Counted from the stretch's first letter, positions 1 through 7,633 are shown. The stretch is 10,396 bases of DNA from Chitinophagales bacterium (GCA_013297575.1 JAAFHO010000140.1:1-10396), one strand, 5' to 3'. Program-made: numbers and translations. Notes: generated by a model not told the origin, from the letters alone.

Positions 1-1315
1 CCATTGTTTTGAATGCAAATGCCGCCAAAATAATACCCGCTACTGTCCACAACGTTGTGTTATTGAAGGTTGTCTCTTGTGTTTTGTCCAAATTCCCAAA
101 AAACCGATGCAATACCCACGCCAATGCCAAAGCAAAACCCAATGACGGCGCATACAACAAACGCTCGCCATAAGAAGTACCAATGAGGATAATGACATTG
201 CTAAACAACGAAAACGTAACCAAATAAATCAAAATAGCATACGATAAGATATGCTTTTTGCCAATATTCATCAATGCCCAAATACCCATACCAAAATAGG
301 TCAAAGCACCTGCTATTGCCCGCCAATCGGAAAAAGTAACCGCCGACATCTGTGGATAACCGCGATCACTCACCAATGGATGTGGCAAAATAAGCACGCG
401 CAAGTACTCCCAACACATCATCATGGCTGATGCAAAACGCGATGCGCTGGTTTTAGCACCTACAATAAAATTATCTAAAATTGAATAGGTTTCAGTATAG
501 TTCTGTGCGCTCAGCACTTTGTAGCGAATCCCTAAAAATACCAATGCTGGAAGAAGAAAAAGGGCAGCAATTTTTACGATTTCGCTCAAAGGACGCTTCG
601 AGAAAAACCACATGGTAAGCGGGAAAACCGCTAAAAACGTGATACCACTTTCTTTGGCAAACATCCCAAGTCCATAGATTCCCAAGGCGGCATACAACCA
701 CTTTTTGTCATCGTTTTCAAAATAACGCCACAAAAAATTGATCGCGCTAATACTACACAACAAAGAAATAATTTCATCGCGACTTTTGATATTGGCCACC
801 ACCTCCGTATGAACAGGGTGCATCATAAACAGTAGCGTAGTCAATGCCGCAAGCGTCCAGGAATAATCCGATAGTACTCGGCGCAAAGTGTTCCAAAGCA
901 CATAACCCGTAAGGCCATAATACAAAATATTGAACAAATGCCCCACCATCGGGCCATTTTTGATTTGCCATTCAATGGAAAACATGGCGAGGGTAAGCGG
1001 ACGGTATAACGAACCCGGACTTGCCCATGAACCAAAGCGGTATTCGGTACTCCAAAGCAGTCCCCAGTTTTTGAAACCGCTTTTTACGATCCAGTTCTCT
1101 TTAATCGCTCCAAAATCATCTAAAGTAAAATCGTGAAAAAGGGTATTGGCATACAACAAACAGCCCACTAAAGCCATAGCCGCCGCCAACCAGTAAGGCG
1201 CATTGGAAGATAGGCTGGAACTGGTTGTATTCGGAATCGGTGCTTTATCTTGGTTTTTATTGTAAGAACCAGCATTTTTTTTATTCTCTTTATTATTTTG
1301 TTGATATTTCGCCAT
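1..1315 (-). CDS. TMTC/PMT-like GT-C membrane glycosyltransferase (3' end outside window)
   Basis: Reading the minus strand from ATG at 1315 gives 438 open codons running off the window edge, so the C-terminus is missing. A polar Asn/Lys/Ser-rich tail (1-40) precedes a first membrane helix (about 41-60). The first outside loop has the acidic pair D66-D67 in HDFTLDDFGAI and then YRPLT (104-108). HPVHTEVVA (166-174) followed by KSRDE, KESGIT (221-226) and ERLLYAPSLGF (384-394) are the signature blocks of the TMTC/protein O-mannosyltransferase-like GT-C fold. Several hydrophobic helices lie between them. Family knowledge: such enzymes use polyprenyl-phosphate-linked sugars to modify proteins on the far side of the membrane, and many carry C-terminal TPRs, which here would fall beyond position 1. 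The sugar and acceptor cannot be told. It lies 90 bases downstream of cmk but has its own good promoter in the gap. Family assignment is strong, exact function open. Confidence 0.85.
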   Translation of the reverse strand, partial: MAKYQQNNKENKKNAGSYNKNQDKAPIPNTTSSSLSSNAPYWLAAAMALVGCLLYANTLFHDFTLDDFGAIKENWIVKSGFKNWGLLWSTEYRFGSWASPGSLYRPLTLAMFSIEWQIKNGPMVGHLFNILYYGLTGYVLWNTLRRVLSDYSWTLAALTTLLFMMHPVHTEVVANIKSRDEIISLLCSISAINFLWRYFENDDKKWLYAALGIYGLGMFAKESGITFLAVFPLTMWFFSKRPLSEIVKIAALFLLPALVFLGIRYKVLSAQNYTETYSILDNFIVGAKTSASRFASAMMMCWEYLRVLILPHPLVSDRGYPQMSAVTFSDWRAIAGALTYFGMGIWALMNIGKKHILSYAILIYLVTFSLFSNVIILIGTSYGERLLYAPSLGFALALAWVLHRFFGNLDKTQETTFNNTTLWTVAGIILAAFAFKTM

Positions 1316-1343
1316 GAAAATATGGATTTTTAACTTCGTGGAG

Positions 1344-1371
1344 CAAATTTACGTGTATTTTAGAAATGCAA
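1344..1371 (-). promoter_or_regulatory. Bacteroidota-type promoter for the GT-C gene
   Basis: On the minus strand a perfect -7 box TAAATTTG (1344-1351) has a TTG (1369-1371) upstream with a 17-base spacer. This fits the TTG-N17-23-TAnnTTTG pattern known from Flavobacterium. It lies in the 90-base gap between cmk and the glycosyltransferase, about 28 bases before the ATG, so the gene can be transcribed independently of cmk. Confidence 0.6.
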
Positions 1372-1405
1372 CTTTATTTTTGATGCCAGCCTTGATCTAA
1401 ACCCG

Positions 1406-2074
1406 TTATGCGCCCCGTTCCCGCGCATAATTCAATGCCAGTTCAAACTGTTCCTCTTCCGACAAAAAGGTATTATCAATCACCACCGCATCGGGTGCTT
1501 GGCGCAACGGACTATCAAAGCGCGTGGAATCAATACGGTCGCGCTCCAGTAAATTATGTTTTATTTCTGCCCAATCTGCATCAATACCCTTTGAAGCCAG
1601 TTCCAAATGCCTTCTGCTGGTCCGCACATCGGCCTCGGCAGTGAGGTATATTTTTAGTTCGGCATCGGGAAAAACCACCGTGCTTATATCGCGGCCATCC
1701 ATTACGATCCCGCGTTTTTTGCCCATGTGCTGTTGTTGCTCTACCATAGCACGCCGTACAACTGGAATAGTAGAAACAGGACTTACATGCTCACTGATCC
1801 GCATGGTGCGTATTTCGCGTTCTACATTTTCGTCGTTGAGAAAAGTAGTATTTTGTCCTTCAATGCGTTTGAAGCGAATTTTAATATTGCCCAAAGCCTC
1901 CGTTACGGCCTGCACATCGTGATAATTCACCAAATTATTCAGAAAATAGAGGGTAACAGCCCTATACATGGCACCCGAATCGCCATATACATAGTGTAAG
2001 TGTTTGGCCAATGCTTTAGCCAAAGTACTTTTGCCACACGAGGAGTGTCCGTCAACTGCGATAATGATGCTCAT
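1406..2074 (-). CDS. cmk: Cytidylate kinase
   Basis: Phosphorylates CMP and dCMP to the diphosphates with ATP in the cytoplasm, feeding RNA, DNA and phospholipid (CDP-) synthesis. The 222-residue product has the usual length for bacterial Cmk. The P-loop is GHSSCGKST (9-17), in place of the GPSGAGKGT-type loop of E. coli; an SSCGKS loop is, from memory, common in Bacteroidota. GDSGAMYRAVT (31-41) is the conserved CMP-binding block, MDGRDIST (125-132) the central conserved block, R151-R155 lie in the lid region, and RDRIDSTR (178-185) is the RDxxDSxR motif. The ATG at 2074 gives a protein beginning right at the first beta strand (MSIIIAVDG), so no longer start is needed. The leader is AT-rich with no Shine-Dalgarno. 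It is divergent from the OsmC gene and followed on the same strand by the glycosyltransferase, with no obvious functional link. Confidence 0.95.
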   Translation of the reverse strand: MSIIIAVDGHSSCGKSTLAKALAKHLHYVYGDSGAMYRAVTLYFLNNLVNYHDVQAVTEALGNIKIRFKRIEGQNTTFLNDENVEREIRTMRISEHVSPVSTIPVVRRAMVEQQQHMGKKRGIVMDGRDISTVVFPDAELKIYLTAEADVRTSRRHLELASKGIDADWAEIKHNLLERDRIDSTRFDSPLRQAPDAVVIDNTFLSEEEQFELALNYARERGA

Positions 2075-2122
2075 TTAATATTGAAGTACTTAAATTTATC
2101 GTTACAAAGGATAATAACGCCG

Positions 2123-2130
2123 CAAAAGTA
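2123..2130 (-). promoter_or_regulatory. -7 promoter box for cmk
   Basis: TACTTTTG on the minus strand is a perfect TAnnTTTG box, about 49 bases before the cmk ATG. I see no clean TTG at the expected distance upstream; the nearest candidate is a TTA, so only the -7 half is supported. Confidence 0.45.
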
Positions 2131-2231
2131 CACGCATTGATGTATTAATTAGTATAGCTTTTTTAACATTATCCTTACAGTATCTTATTATTCCGCATTT
2201 CTTGCCCTACCTTTACCAAAATTTTCAAAAA

Positions 2232-2636
2232 ATGACATCGACAGTTACTTATCTCGGAGATTTACGGACAGAGGCTGTACACCTCCAATCGGGTACTACT
2301 ATTATTACCGACGCACCTACCGACAACCAAGGGCGCGGGGAGGCCTTTTCGCCTACCGATCTTTGTGCTACGTCTTTGGCATCTTGTATGATCACCATTA
2401 TGGGGATCAGCGCACGTAACCACGGCGTTAATATAGATGGCACAAAAGCCGAAATTACTAAAATTATGGCGGCCAATCCAAGGCGTATCGGTGCAGTGGA
2501 GATTAAACTCCTTATGCCTCCACACGAATACGACGAACGTACCCAAAAAATATTGGAAACCGCCGGACGTTCTTGCCCCGTTGCGCTTAGCCTTGGAGAA
2601 GGCGTTGAACAACACATCGTATTTGTTTGGCAATAA
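2232..2636 (+). CDS. OsmC/Ohr-family protein (peroxide-reducing type)
   Basis: A 134-residue OsmC-fold protein. Members of this family reduce organic hydroperoxides with a pair of cysteines and act in the cytoplasm in oxidative-stress defence. Both cysteines are present: C52 in LASCMITIM and C115 in GRSCPVALSL, along with the family block EAFSPTDLCATSLAS (38-52, including E38). An extra C45 lies one helix turn earlier. The match is closest to the YhfA-like OsmC branch; the natural substrate is not known. Start choice: the frame is also open to a TTG at 2202, adding ten residues (MPYLYQNFQK) that do not look conserved, so the ATG at 2232 is preferred. A TACCTTTA sequence at 2208-2215, one base off a -7 box, would even put the TTG upstream of the transcript start, but that box is weak. 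It precedes fabH by 41 bases on the same strand and may be co-transcribed. Confidence 0.88.
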   Translation: MTSTVTYLGDLRTEAVHLQSGTTIITDAPTDNQGRGEAFSPTDLCATSLASCMITIMGISARNHGVNIDGTKAEITKIMAANPRRIGAVEIKLLMPPHEYDERTQKILETAGRSCPVALSLGEGVEQHIVFVWQ

Positions 2637-2641
2637 CATGA

Positions 2642-2660
2642 TTTTTTTCATTGAAAAAAA
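2642..2660 (+). other. Small A/T hairpin between the OsmC gene and fabH
   Basis: TTTTTTTC (2642-2649) and GAAAAAAA (2653-2660) pair perfectly over 8 bp around a 3-base loop ATT. With one G-C pair it is weak. It could slow or partly end transcription between the two genes, but homopolymer runs in AT-rich gaps can form such pairs by chance. Confidence 0.3.
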
Positions 2661-2677
2661 AGCAAATAATTTAATAT

Positions 2678-3649
2678 ATGCTGCACGCAAAAGTCACTGG
2701 AATTGGCACGTTTGTCCCAGAAAAAAAAATTGATAATCATTATTTTGAATCCATTATTGAAACCAATGATGAATGGATTCAAAGCCGTACGGGTATCAAA
2801 ACCAGGCATTTTGCGGCAGAAAACGAATACACGTCACACCTTTGCCTTGGTGCTGCCAAAAACTTGCAGGAAGAGACGGGGTGCTCTTTTGAGGATGTTG
2901 ACTTTATTATCGTTGCGACCGTAACACCCGATCAGGTGATGCCAAGTATCGCTTCCCAAATCCAAAACAAACTCAATATTCCCTCCGCAGGGGCTATTGA
3001 TATTTCTGCGGCTTGCGCTGGCTTTGCTTATGCAATTATCCTTGCAAAAGGGCTAATTGCAGCAGGCACGCACCGTAAAATATTGGTTTTTGGAGGCGAA
3101 ACACTCACCAAAGTCACCAATTACGAAGATCGCACCTCTTGTATCCTCTTTGGCGACGGCGCAGGTGCAGTATTGGTGGAAGCAGCCGAAAAAACCAATA
3201 TCCTTGCCGCCGTAACGGGTAGCCAAGGCGATGGAGGAAAAGACCTGTACCTATCCACACGCCGTAACCGTGTCAATGGCCAAGATATTGTTGTAGATGG
3301 ATTTATCCACCAAAATGGACGTGCTGTGTTCAAATGGGCCGTAAATACCATCAGTCAACACATGGCAACACTTCCCGCCACTTTGGGCTGGACAATGGAC
3401 GATATAGATTGGTTTGTGCCACACAGCGCTAACCTGCGTATTATTGATGCGCTGTGCAATAATTCAGGTTTCCCGATGGAGAAAACACTCGAGAGTATTA
3501 CTATTTACGGCAATACCTCGTCGGCCTCTATTCCACTGGCATTGCACAGGGGTATTCGCGAAGGAAAAGTAAAATCGGGGGATAAAATTATGATGTTTGG
3601 CTTTGGTGGTGGATTAGTCTATGCTGGGCTTATTATTGAGTGGCCCTAG
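2678..3649 (+). CDS. fabH: 3-oxoacyl-[ACP] synthase III (KAS III)
   Basis: Starts type II fatty-acid synthesis in the cytoplasm by condensing an acyl-CoA primer with malonyl-ACP. The 323-residue length and whole-length pattern fit FabH. The thiolase-fold catalytic triad is visible: C113 in ISAACAGFAY, H249 in VPHSANLRI and N279 in YGNTSSASIP. Other family blocks are NDEWIQSRTGIKTRHFA (30-46) and FGDGAGAVLVE (158-168). In Bacteroidota this enzyme often takes branched primers, but primer choice cannot be read from these motifs. The ATG at 2678 begins directly at the first strand. It follows the OsmC gene by 41 bases and may share its transcript; in that gap lies an 8-bp A/T hairpin. Oddities: nine consecutive A bases at 2721-2729, codons 15-18, and a stop codon only 6 bases from the convergent pcm stop. 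Confidence 0.95.
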   Translation: MLHAKVTGIGTFVPEKKIDNHYFESIIETNDEWIQSRTGIKTRHFAAENEYTSHLCLGAAKNLQEETGCSFEDVDFIIVATVTPDQVMPSIASQIQNKLNIPSAGAIDISAACAGFAYAIILAKGLIAAGTHRKILVFGGETLTKVTNYEDRTSCILFGDGAGAVLVEAAEKTNILAAVTGSQGDGGKDLYLSTRRNRVNGQDIVVDGFIHQNGRAVFKWAVNTISQHMATLPATLGWTMDDIDWFVPHSANLRIIDALCNNSGFPMEKTLESITIYGNTSSASIPLALHRGIREGKVKSGDKIMMFGFGGGLVYAGLIIEWP

Positions 3650-3655
3650 TTTTTA

Positions 3656-4303
3656 CTATTTCCGCTCGACACCTCCCAGGAACGGGACAAACCGAAAAAT
3701 ATCCAAACTTTCCGTTTTGAAGGTATTGCGCTCCGTGCGCCATATTCGCATCATTTGCTGTTCTTCTTTGCCTACAGGAATCACGAGTATGCCCATCGGA
3801 GCGAGTTGTTCTAGCAGCGATTCAGGCACATTAATAGCCCCGGCTGTAACCACAATTTTGTTAAATGGTGCATGCTCAGGAAGCCCCAACATTCCATCGC
3901 GAAAAAAACAGCGGATCGTTTTAAATTTAAGCCGCGCTAATAAATCTTGTGTTTTATGGAAGAGCATTTCTTGTCGCTCCACAGTAAACACTTGCGCACC
4001 TAAAGCGGCCAAAATAGCCGCCTGATAACCCGATCCCGTCCCAATTTCGAGTACCCGATCACCGGGTCTTATTTCCAGCAACGCCGATTGGTAAGCCACC
4101 GTAAATGGCTGTGAAATGGTCTGTTTGTTGCCAATAGGGAACGGTTTGTCCTCATAAGCATGTTCTTCAAAGGCTTTATCCAAAAAGAAATGGCGCGGCA
4201 CGGCACCAATGGCAGCCAATACAGCATCGTCAGAAATACCCCTTTGTCGGAGCGCTTCTACGAGCTGTTTACGCATCCCTTTATGTCTGTAAGTATCTGT
4301 CAC
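3656..4303 (-). CDS. pcm: Protein-L-isoaspartate O-methyltransferase
   Basis: Repairs damaged proteins by methylating L-isoaspartyl residues with S-adenosylmethionine in the cytoplasm. The 215-residue product matches the family along its length: AVPRHFFLD (34-42), the PIMT-specific QTISQPFTVA (61-70), SAM motif I LEIGTGSGYQ (85-94), the IVVTAGA strand (150-156) and the C-terminal FRFVPFLGG (203-211). The frame begins with GTG at 4303; an ATG follows at 4276 (residue 10). I favour the GTG because residues 3-9 (DTYRHKG) resemble the N-terminus I recall for Bacteroidota homologues. A near-match -7 box, TTCCTTTG at 4308-4315 on the minus strand, lies just 5 bases before the GTG; if used, the transcript would be almost leaderless or the ATG would be the true start. 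The gene is divergent from the phosphohexomutase and convergent with fabH. Confidence 0.93.
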   Translation of the reverse strand: MTDTYRHKGMRKQLVEALRQRGISDDAVLAAIGAVPRHFFLDKAFEEHAYEDKPFPIGNKQTISQPFTVAYQSALLEIRPGDRVLEIGTGSGYQAAILAALGAQVFTVERQEMLFHKTQDLLARLKFKTIRCFFRDGMLGLPEHAPFNKIVVTAGAINVPESLLEQLAPMGILVIPVGKEEQQMMRIWRTERNTFKTESLDIFRFVPFLGGVERK

Positions 4304-4360
4304 GGTGCAAAGGAAATTTCTTTTTTTGAAAAAGTGCTATAATTCTACCTATGTTTAAAA

Positions 4361-4368
4361 TACATTTG
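4361..4368 (+). promoter_or_regulatory. -7 promoter box for the phosphohexomutase gene
   Basis: TACATTTG is a perfect TAnnTTTG box in the 138-base divergent gap, about 73 bases before the ATG at 4442. No TTG lies at the usual distance upstream, so the -33 half is not supported. The leader would be roughly 65 bases, A-rich close to the start codon. Confidence 0.5.
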
Positions 4369-4441
4369 CGCATCGCAAACAAAACAGAGGGCCTTGGGGC
4401 ATCCCTAAGTACCTCATTAAACAACAATACAATCTAAAAAA

Positions 4442-5845
4442 ATGGCAGTTCCCATCAAATTTGGTACAGACGGCTGGCGAGCCATTATCGCCGACGAATA
4501 TACCGTTGACAACGTAATGCGCGTGGCCGAGGGCACCGCGTTGTTTATGAAAAAGAACAAGATGAAAAGCGCCGTGATCGGTTATGATTGCCGCTTTGGA
4601 GGCTTGTTGTTCACCCAGGTTACAGCGCGTGTTTTGGGCGCTTATGGCATCAAATGCCACGTTTCCACGAGTTTTGTCTCTACTCCAATGGTCTCTTTGG
4701 GAGTCGTAAAAACCAAAAGTGGATTGGGTATTGTGATTACCGCAAGCCATAACCCGCCCTCGTACAATGGCTACAAACTCAAAGCATCTTATGGTGGCCC
4801 GATGATCCCATCAGATGTGGCACAAGTAGAGGCTTTGATCCCCGAAGTATGCTCCCTCCAATCGCTCCCAACGATAGGCGAATTGGTCAAGAAAAAACTC
4901 CTCGTGGATGCTGACCTCGAAACGATGTACCTCCGTCATGCAAGAAAAGCATTCGATCTGGTGGCTATTAAAAAAAGTGCTGGCAAAATTGCTTATGACG
5001 CGATGTATGGCTCCGGCCAAAACGCCGTACGAAAACTTTTGCCTAAATGCGTATTCTTGCACTGCGACTGGAATCCAGGTATGCACGGACAAGCACCTGA
5101 GCCTATCGACCGCAACTTGAGACTTTTGAGCGAGACGGTACGCAAAAATCCAAAAATTACGGCAGGTCTAGCCAATGATGGCGATGCAGATCGTATTGGT
5201 ATGTACGACGAAGATGGTGTGTTTGTGGACAGCCATCACCTATTACTCATATTATTGTTGTACCTCCACAAGTACAAAAAAATGGACGGCAAAGTGGTAT
5301 TCACCTTCTCTGTAACGGACAAGATGAAAAAAATGGCCGATATATTTGGTTTGCCCGTAGAAATGACCAAAATCGGCTTTAAGTATATCGCCGAAATTAT
5401 GGTCAACGAAGATGTACTTGTTGGTGGTGAGGAATCCGGCGGCTTGGCGGTAAAAGGCCATATTCCCGAGCGCGATGGTGTTTGGATGGGTCTGCTGATC
5501 TTTGAATTTATGGCCAAAACGGGTAAAACAATCAAAGGACTTGTACAGGAAGTCTATGATATTGTAGGCACATTCGCTTTCGAACGCGACGACCTACACA
5601 TCACCGACGCACAAAAACAAGCCATTGTAGCCGCTTGTAAATCAGGTGGATACAAGGCATTTGGCAAATACAAAGTGGAATCTATGGAAGATTTCGACGG
5701 CTGGAAATTCCGCCTCGGTGGTGACAAATGGATTATGATGCGTGCTTCGGGTACCGAACCAGTGTTGCGCGTGTATGCGCAAGCGGACTCGCTCGCACAA
5801 GCGCGTGAAATGCTTGATGCTACAAAGGCGACTATTTTGGTGTAG
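4442..5845 (+). CDS. Phosphoglucomutase/phosphomannomutase family protein
   Basis: An alpha-D-phosphohexomutase of 467 residues that interconverts sugar 1- and 6-phosphates through a phosphoserine intermediate in the cytoplasm, linking glycolytic sugars to nucleotide-sugar and polysaccharide synthesis. All four domain signatures are in order: KFGTDGWRA (6-14), active-site loop TASHNPP with S102, metal loop DGDADR (246-251), sugar-binding GGEESGG (328-334) followed by KGHIPERDG, and phosphate-binding RASGTEP (434-440). The ASHNPPSYNGYK form points to a phosphoglucomutase-like branch and away from GlmM (typically ASHNPYxDNG). The GEESGG loop does not by itself decide glucose or mannose, so I give no symbol. 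The ATG at 4442 sits just before the first conserved block, preceded by a run of A and no Shine-Dalgarno. It is apparently a single-gene unit, with a promoter box upstream and a strong terminator downstream. Confidence 0.92.
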   Translation: MAVPIKFGTDGWRAIIADEYTVDNVMRVAEGTALFMKKNKMKSAVIGYDCRFGGLLFTQVTARVLGAYGIKCHVSTSFVSTPMVSLGVVKTKSGLGIVITASHNPPSYNGYKLKASYGGPMIPSDVAQVEALIPEVCSLQSLPTIGELVKKKLLVDADLETMYLRHARKAFDLVAIKKSAGKIAYDAMYGSGQNAVRKLLPKCVFLHCDWNPGMHGQAPEPIDRNLRLLSETVRKNPKITAGLANDGDADRIGMYDEDGVFVDSHHLLLILLLYLHKYKKMDGKVVFTFSVTDKMKKMADIFGLPVEMTKIGFKYIAEIMVNEDVLVGGEESGGLAVKGHIPERDGVWMGLLIFEFMAKTGKTIKGLVQEVYDIVGTFAFERDDLHITDAQKQAIVAACKSGGYKAFGKYKVESMEDFDGWKFRLGGDKWIMMRASGTEPVLRVYAQADSLAQAREMLDATKATILV

Positions 5846-5877
5846 GATAAGGACGCTTTGTGTCTATTAATAAGATG

Positions 5878-5915
5878 AACAATGGCCATCTCGAAAACCC
5901 GAGGTGGCCATTGTT
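5878..5915 (+). terminator. Strong hairpin terminator after the phosphohexomutase gene
   Basis: A 16-bp stem (5878-5893 with 5900-5915) closes a 6-base loop AAAACC; every pair is Watson-Crick except one T-G at 5889/5904. It starts 32 bases after the stop codon. The 3' side runs into ATTTGTATTTG, a broken T tract, so it should stop transcription mainly on the plus strand. It marks the border between the housekeeping genes and the surface-protein genes. Confidence 0.8.
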
Positions 5916-5966
5916 ATTTGTATTTGCTGATCTTTTTTAAATATTTAAAAAAAACTAGAGGACATA

Positions 5967-5995
5967 TTGCATTCGATAAAAATACACTATATTTG
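5967..5995 (+). promoter_or_regulatory. Bacteroidota-type promoter for the dockerin/T9SS protein gene
   Basis: TTG (5967-5969), an 18-base spacer and a perfect -7 box TATATTTG (5988-5995) form the cleanest promoter in the window. Transcription would begin near 6001-6003, giving a leader of about 75 bases before the ATG at 6079. The rest of the 233-base gap 5846-6078 holds only the terminator and AT-rich sequence. Confidence 0.65.
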
Positions 5996-6078
5996 CATTG
6001 TCTTTCACAAAATAACATGCTTAAGACGAAACACCCTATTTCCACTTTCCAGCATAATTGAAAAATAGTAAAAACGAT

Positions 6079-7623
6079 ATGAAAAAATCCCTTATACTAC
6101 TTTTGTTTTTGTATATTATTCCATCTGTTAATGCACAGTATCGTACGAACAAGTTGCCTATCCAAGGCTATGAGGCCAATTATCTAACGATAAAGCATGA
6201 ATATTTCCTCGGAGATAGTACACCAAACTTCGAAATAAATGAAACATCAATACTTAAACTGGCACGGATAACCGCAGAAGACCAAACTGGTGCAGGTATC
6301 GAAAACTGGAACTACTATGTCAATTATAACCCAAGTTTTTCCAACCCTAATTGCCAGACCCAAGGCATTACCGCTAACGCATCCGCTTCTTTCTGTTCTT
6401 GCCTATCACCGGGCAATACACAGAATATTGTATTAAAAAGTACCATTGACCCATTGAATGGAGTGAATACTTTTGATCTGATCTTAATTAGTCGGCATAT
6501 TCTAGGATTAGCACCGCTTACTACTTTCAATCTTATCGCTGCGGATGCTAACATGTCAAATACTGTTACGACATTCGATATTGTAGAGTTAAGGAAGCTA
6601 ATACTTGGGTCATATCCTTCTCTTCCAAATGCCAACTCTTGGAGATACTTTGATAAAAAAGCAATAAATACCCCTCCTCTGTCAAATCCAGCAAACCCGT
6701 TTGGAGCACTAGTAGAATATCCCTCTATACCATCTCCTAATAAATTTATGGCGCAGGAATTTGCCTCATTCATTCTTCCTAGTACCCAAATAGAACAACG
6801 TACAGCGGCGTTTATTGGTGTAAAAGTAGGAGATATAGATGGAACTGCCGTCCCGAGTAATATTATAGACAGCCAAATAGAAGATCGAAATACACAAGAA
6901 TGGCAATTGGGTCAAGTGCAGGAACTCGGTAAAAAAGGGACTGTATTGGAAATTCCTTTAGCAGCGCACCAATCGGGTCGTATAGATGGGCTACAAGTGG
7001 ATTTATCCTACGACCCTGCTGCGTTCACTATCGAAGATCTGGTATGGGAAACCCCCGATCCATTTCCTTTTACTACCGAAAACAGGGGCTGGAATATCGT
7101 AACACCCGGCAATATCCGTTTGATTTGGTGGGATGCCGTGAACAGCCTACAAGCAGTAGATGGTACTCCCATCTGTAAAGTAAAGATACGCCTGCTCCAA
7201 AATAGAAAAGACACCGATGCGCCTTTGTTTTCAATCAATCGGTCAGAAAATGGGGGCATTCCATCGCTGTTGTTTGACCATAATGGTACACCTTTCCAAC
7301 TTACCTTGGGGCAAACCGAACGTTCTGCACTCAAACCCGGCAAGCAAAAGAACAGCGCACCACAAACAGCCCAATTGGCTGTATATCCCAACCCAACCAC
7401 GGGACACTTTAGGCTCAATATACAAAGCGATACAGCACAGGATGCAGATCTTTCTATTTTTGATCTTTCCGGCAAGACCGTTTTGAACCAGCATATCACT
7501 CTTATTCAGGGTACAAATGCGATTACTTCTGCGCAATTATCCACGGTATTAGCACCGGGGCATTACGATATCCAATTGCGTACCGCTACCGAAGTGCAAC
7601 GTATTAGACTGGTAAAACAATAG
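6079..7623 (+). CDS. Secreted protein with dockerin-like repeats, cohesin-like domain and T9SS sorting domain
   Basis: From ATG 6079 the product has 514 residues; the frame is open to TTG 6058, but the ATG opens directly into a typical signal peptide (MKKSLILLLF..., cleavage likely A19/Q20). Residues 122-175 hold two dockerin-like repeats: DPLNGVNTFDLILISRHILG and, about 30 residues on, ADANMSNTVTTFDIVELRK. The second has an intact calcium-loop spacing (D156, N158, S160, D167); the first lacks some canonical ligands. Residues about 286-395 (IPLAAHQSGRIDGLQVDLSY...) resemble a cohesin-type beta sandwich. Residues 433-514 are a T9SS type A sorting domain beginning at YPNPTTGHFRLNI and ending in RIRLVKQ. 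So it should cross the inner membrane by Sec, leave by T9SS, and be attached or released at the surface. The partner and role are unknown; no catalytic domain is seen. The first half is more AT-rich (about 37-42% G+C) than the second (about 48%). Confidence 0.85.
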   Translation: MKKSLILLLFLYIIPSVNAQYRTNKLPIQGYEANYLTIKHEYFLGDSTPNFEINETSILKLARITAEDQTGAGIENWNYYVNYNPSFSNPNCQTQGITANASASFCSCLSPGNTQNIVLKSTIDPLNGVNTFDLILISRHILGLAPLTTFNLIAADANMSNTVTTFDIVELRKLILGSYPSLPNANSWRYFDKKAINTPPLSNPANPFGALVEYPSIPSPNKFMAQEFASFILPSTQIEQRTAAFIGVKVGDIDGTAVPSNIIDSQIEDRNTQEWQLGQVQELGKKGTVLEIPLAAHQSGRIDGLQVDLSYDPAAFTIEDLVWETPDPFPFTTENRGWNIVTPGNIRLIWWDAVNSLQAVDGTPICKVKIRLLQNRKDTDAPLFSINRSENGGIPSLLFDHNGTPFQLTLGQTERSALKPGKQKNSAPQTAQLAVYPNPTTGHFRLNIQSDTAQDADLSIFDLSGKTVLNQHITLIQGTNAITSAQLSTVLAPGHYDIQLRTATEVQRIRLVKQ

Positions 7624-7633
7624 TATTATAAGG

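Noticed and set aside
1524..1922. Open frame of 132 codons on the plus strand opposite cmk
   Set aside because: It is fully antisense to a well-supported cmk, and its Ser/Arg/Cys-rich product has no recognisable motif; a shadow frame.
2155..2162. TAGCTTTT as a -7 box for the OsmC gene, with TTG at 2137-2139
   Set aside because: One mismatch in the box and a spacer of only 15 bases; the alternative TACCTTTA at 2208-2215 is equally weak, so I could not choose.
4385..4420. Possible leader hairpin or riboswitch upstream of the phosphohexomutase
   Set aside because: Only scattered GGG/CCC and GAGG/CCTC pairings, no consistent stem and no recognised riboswitch core.
6324..6773. Minus-strand open frame of 149 codons
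   Set aside because: Antisense to the dockerin-like repeats of a supported gene, with no motif, promoter or leader of its own.
7008..7499. Minus-strand open frame of 163 codons opposite the dockerin/T9SS protein
   Set aside because: It lies wholly within a gene with clear signal peptide and sorting domain; the product is Cys/Trp/Ser-rich without a pattern.
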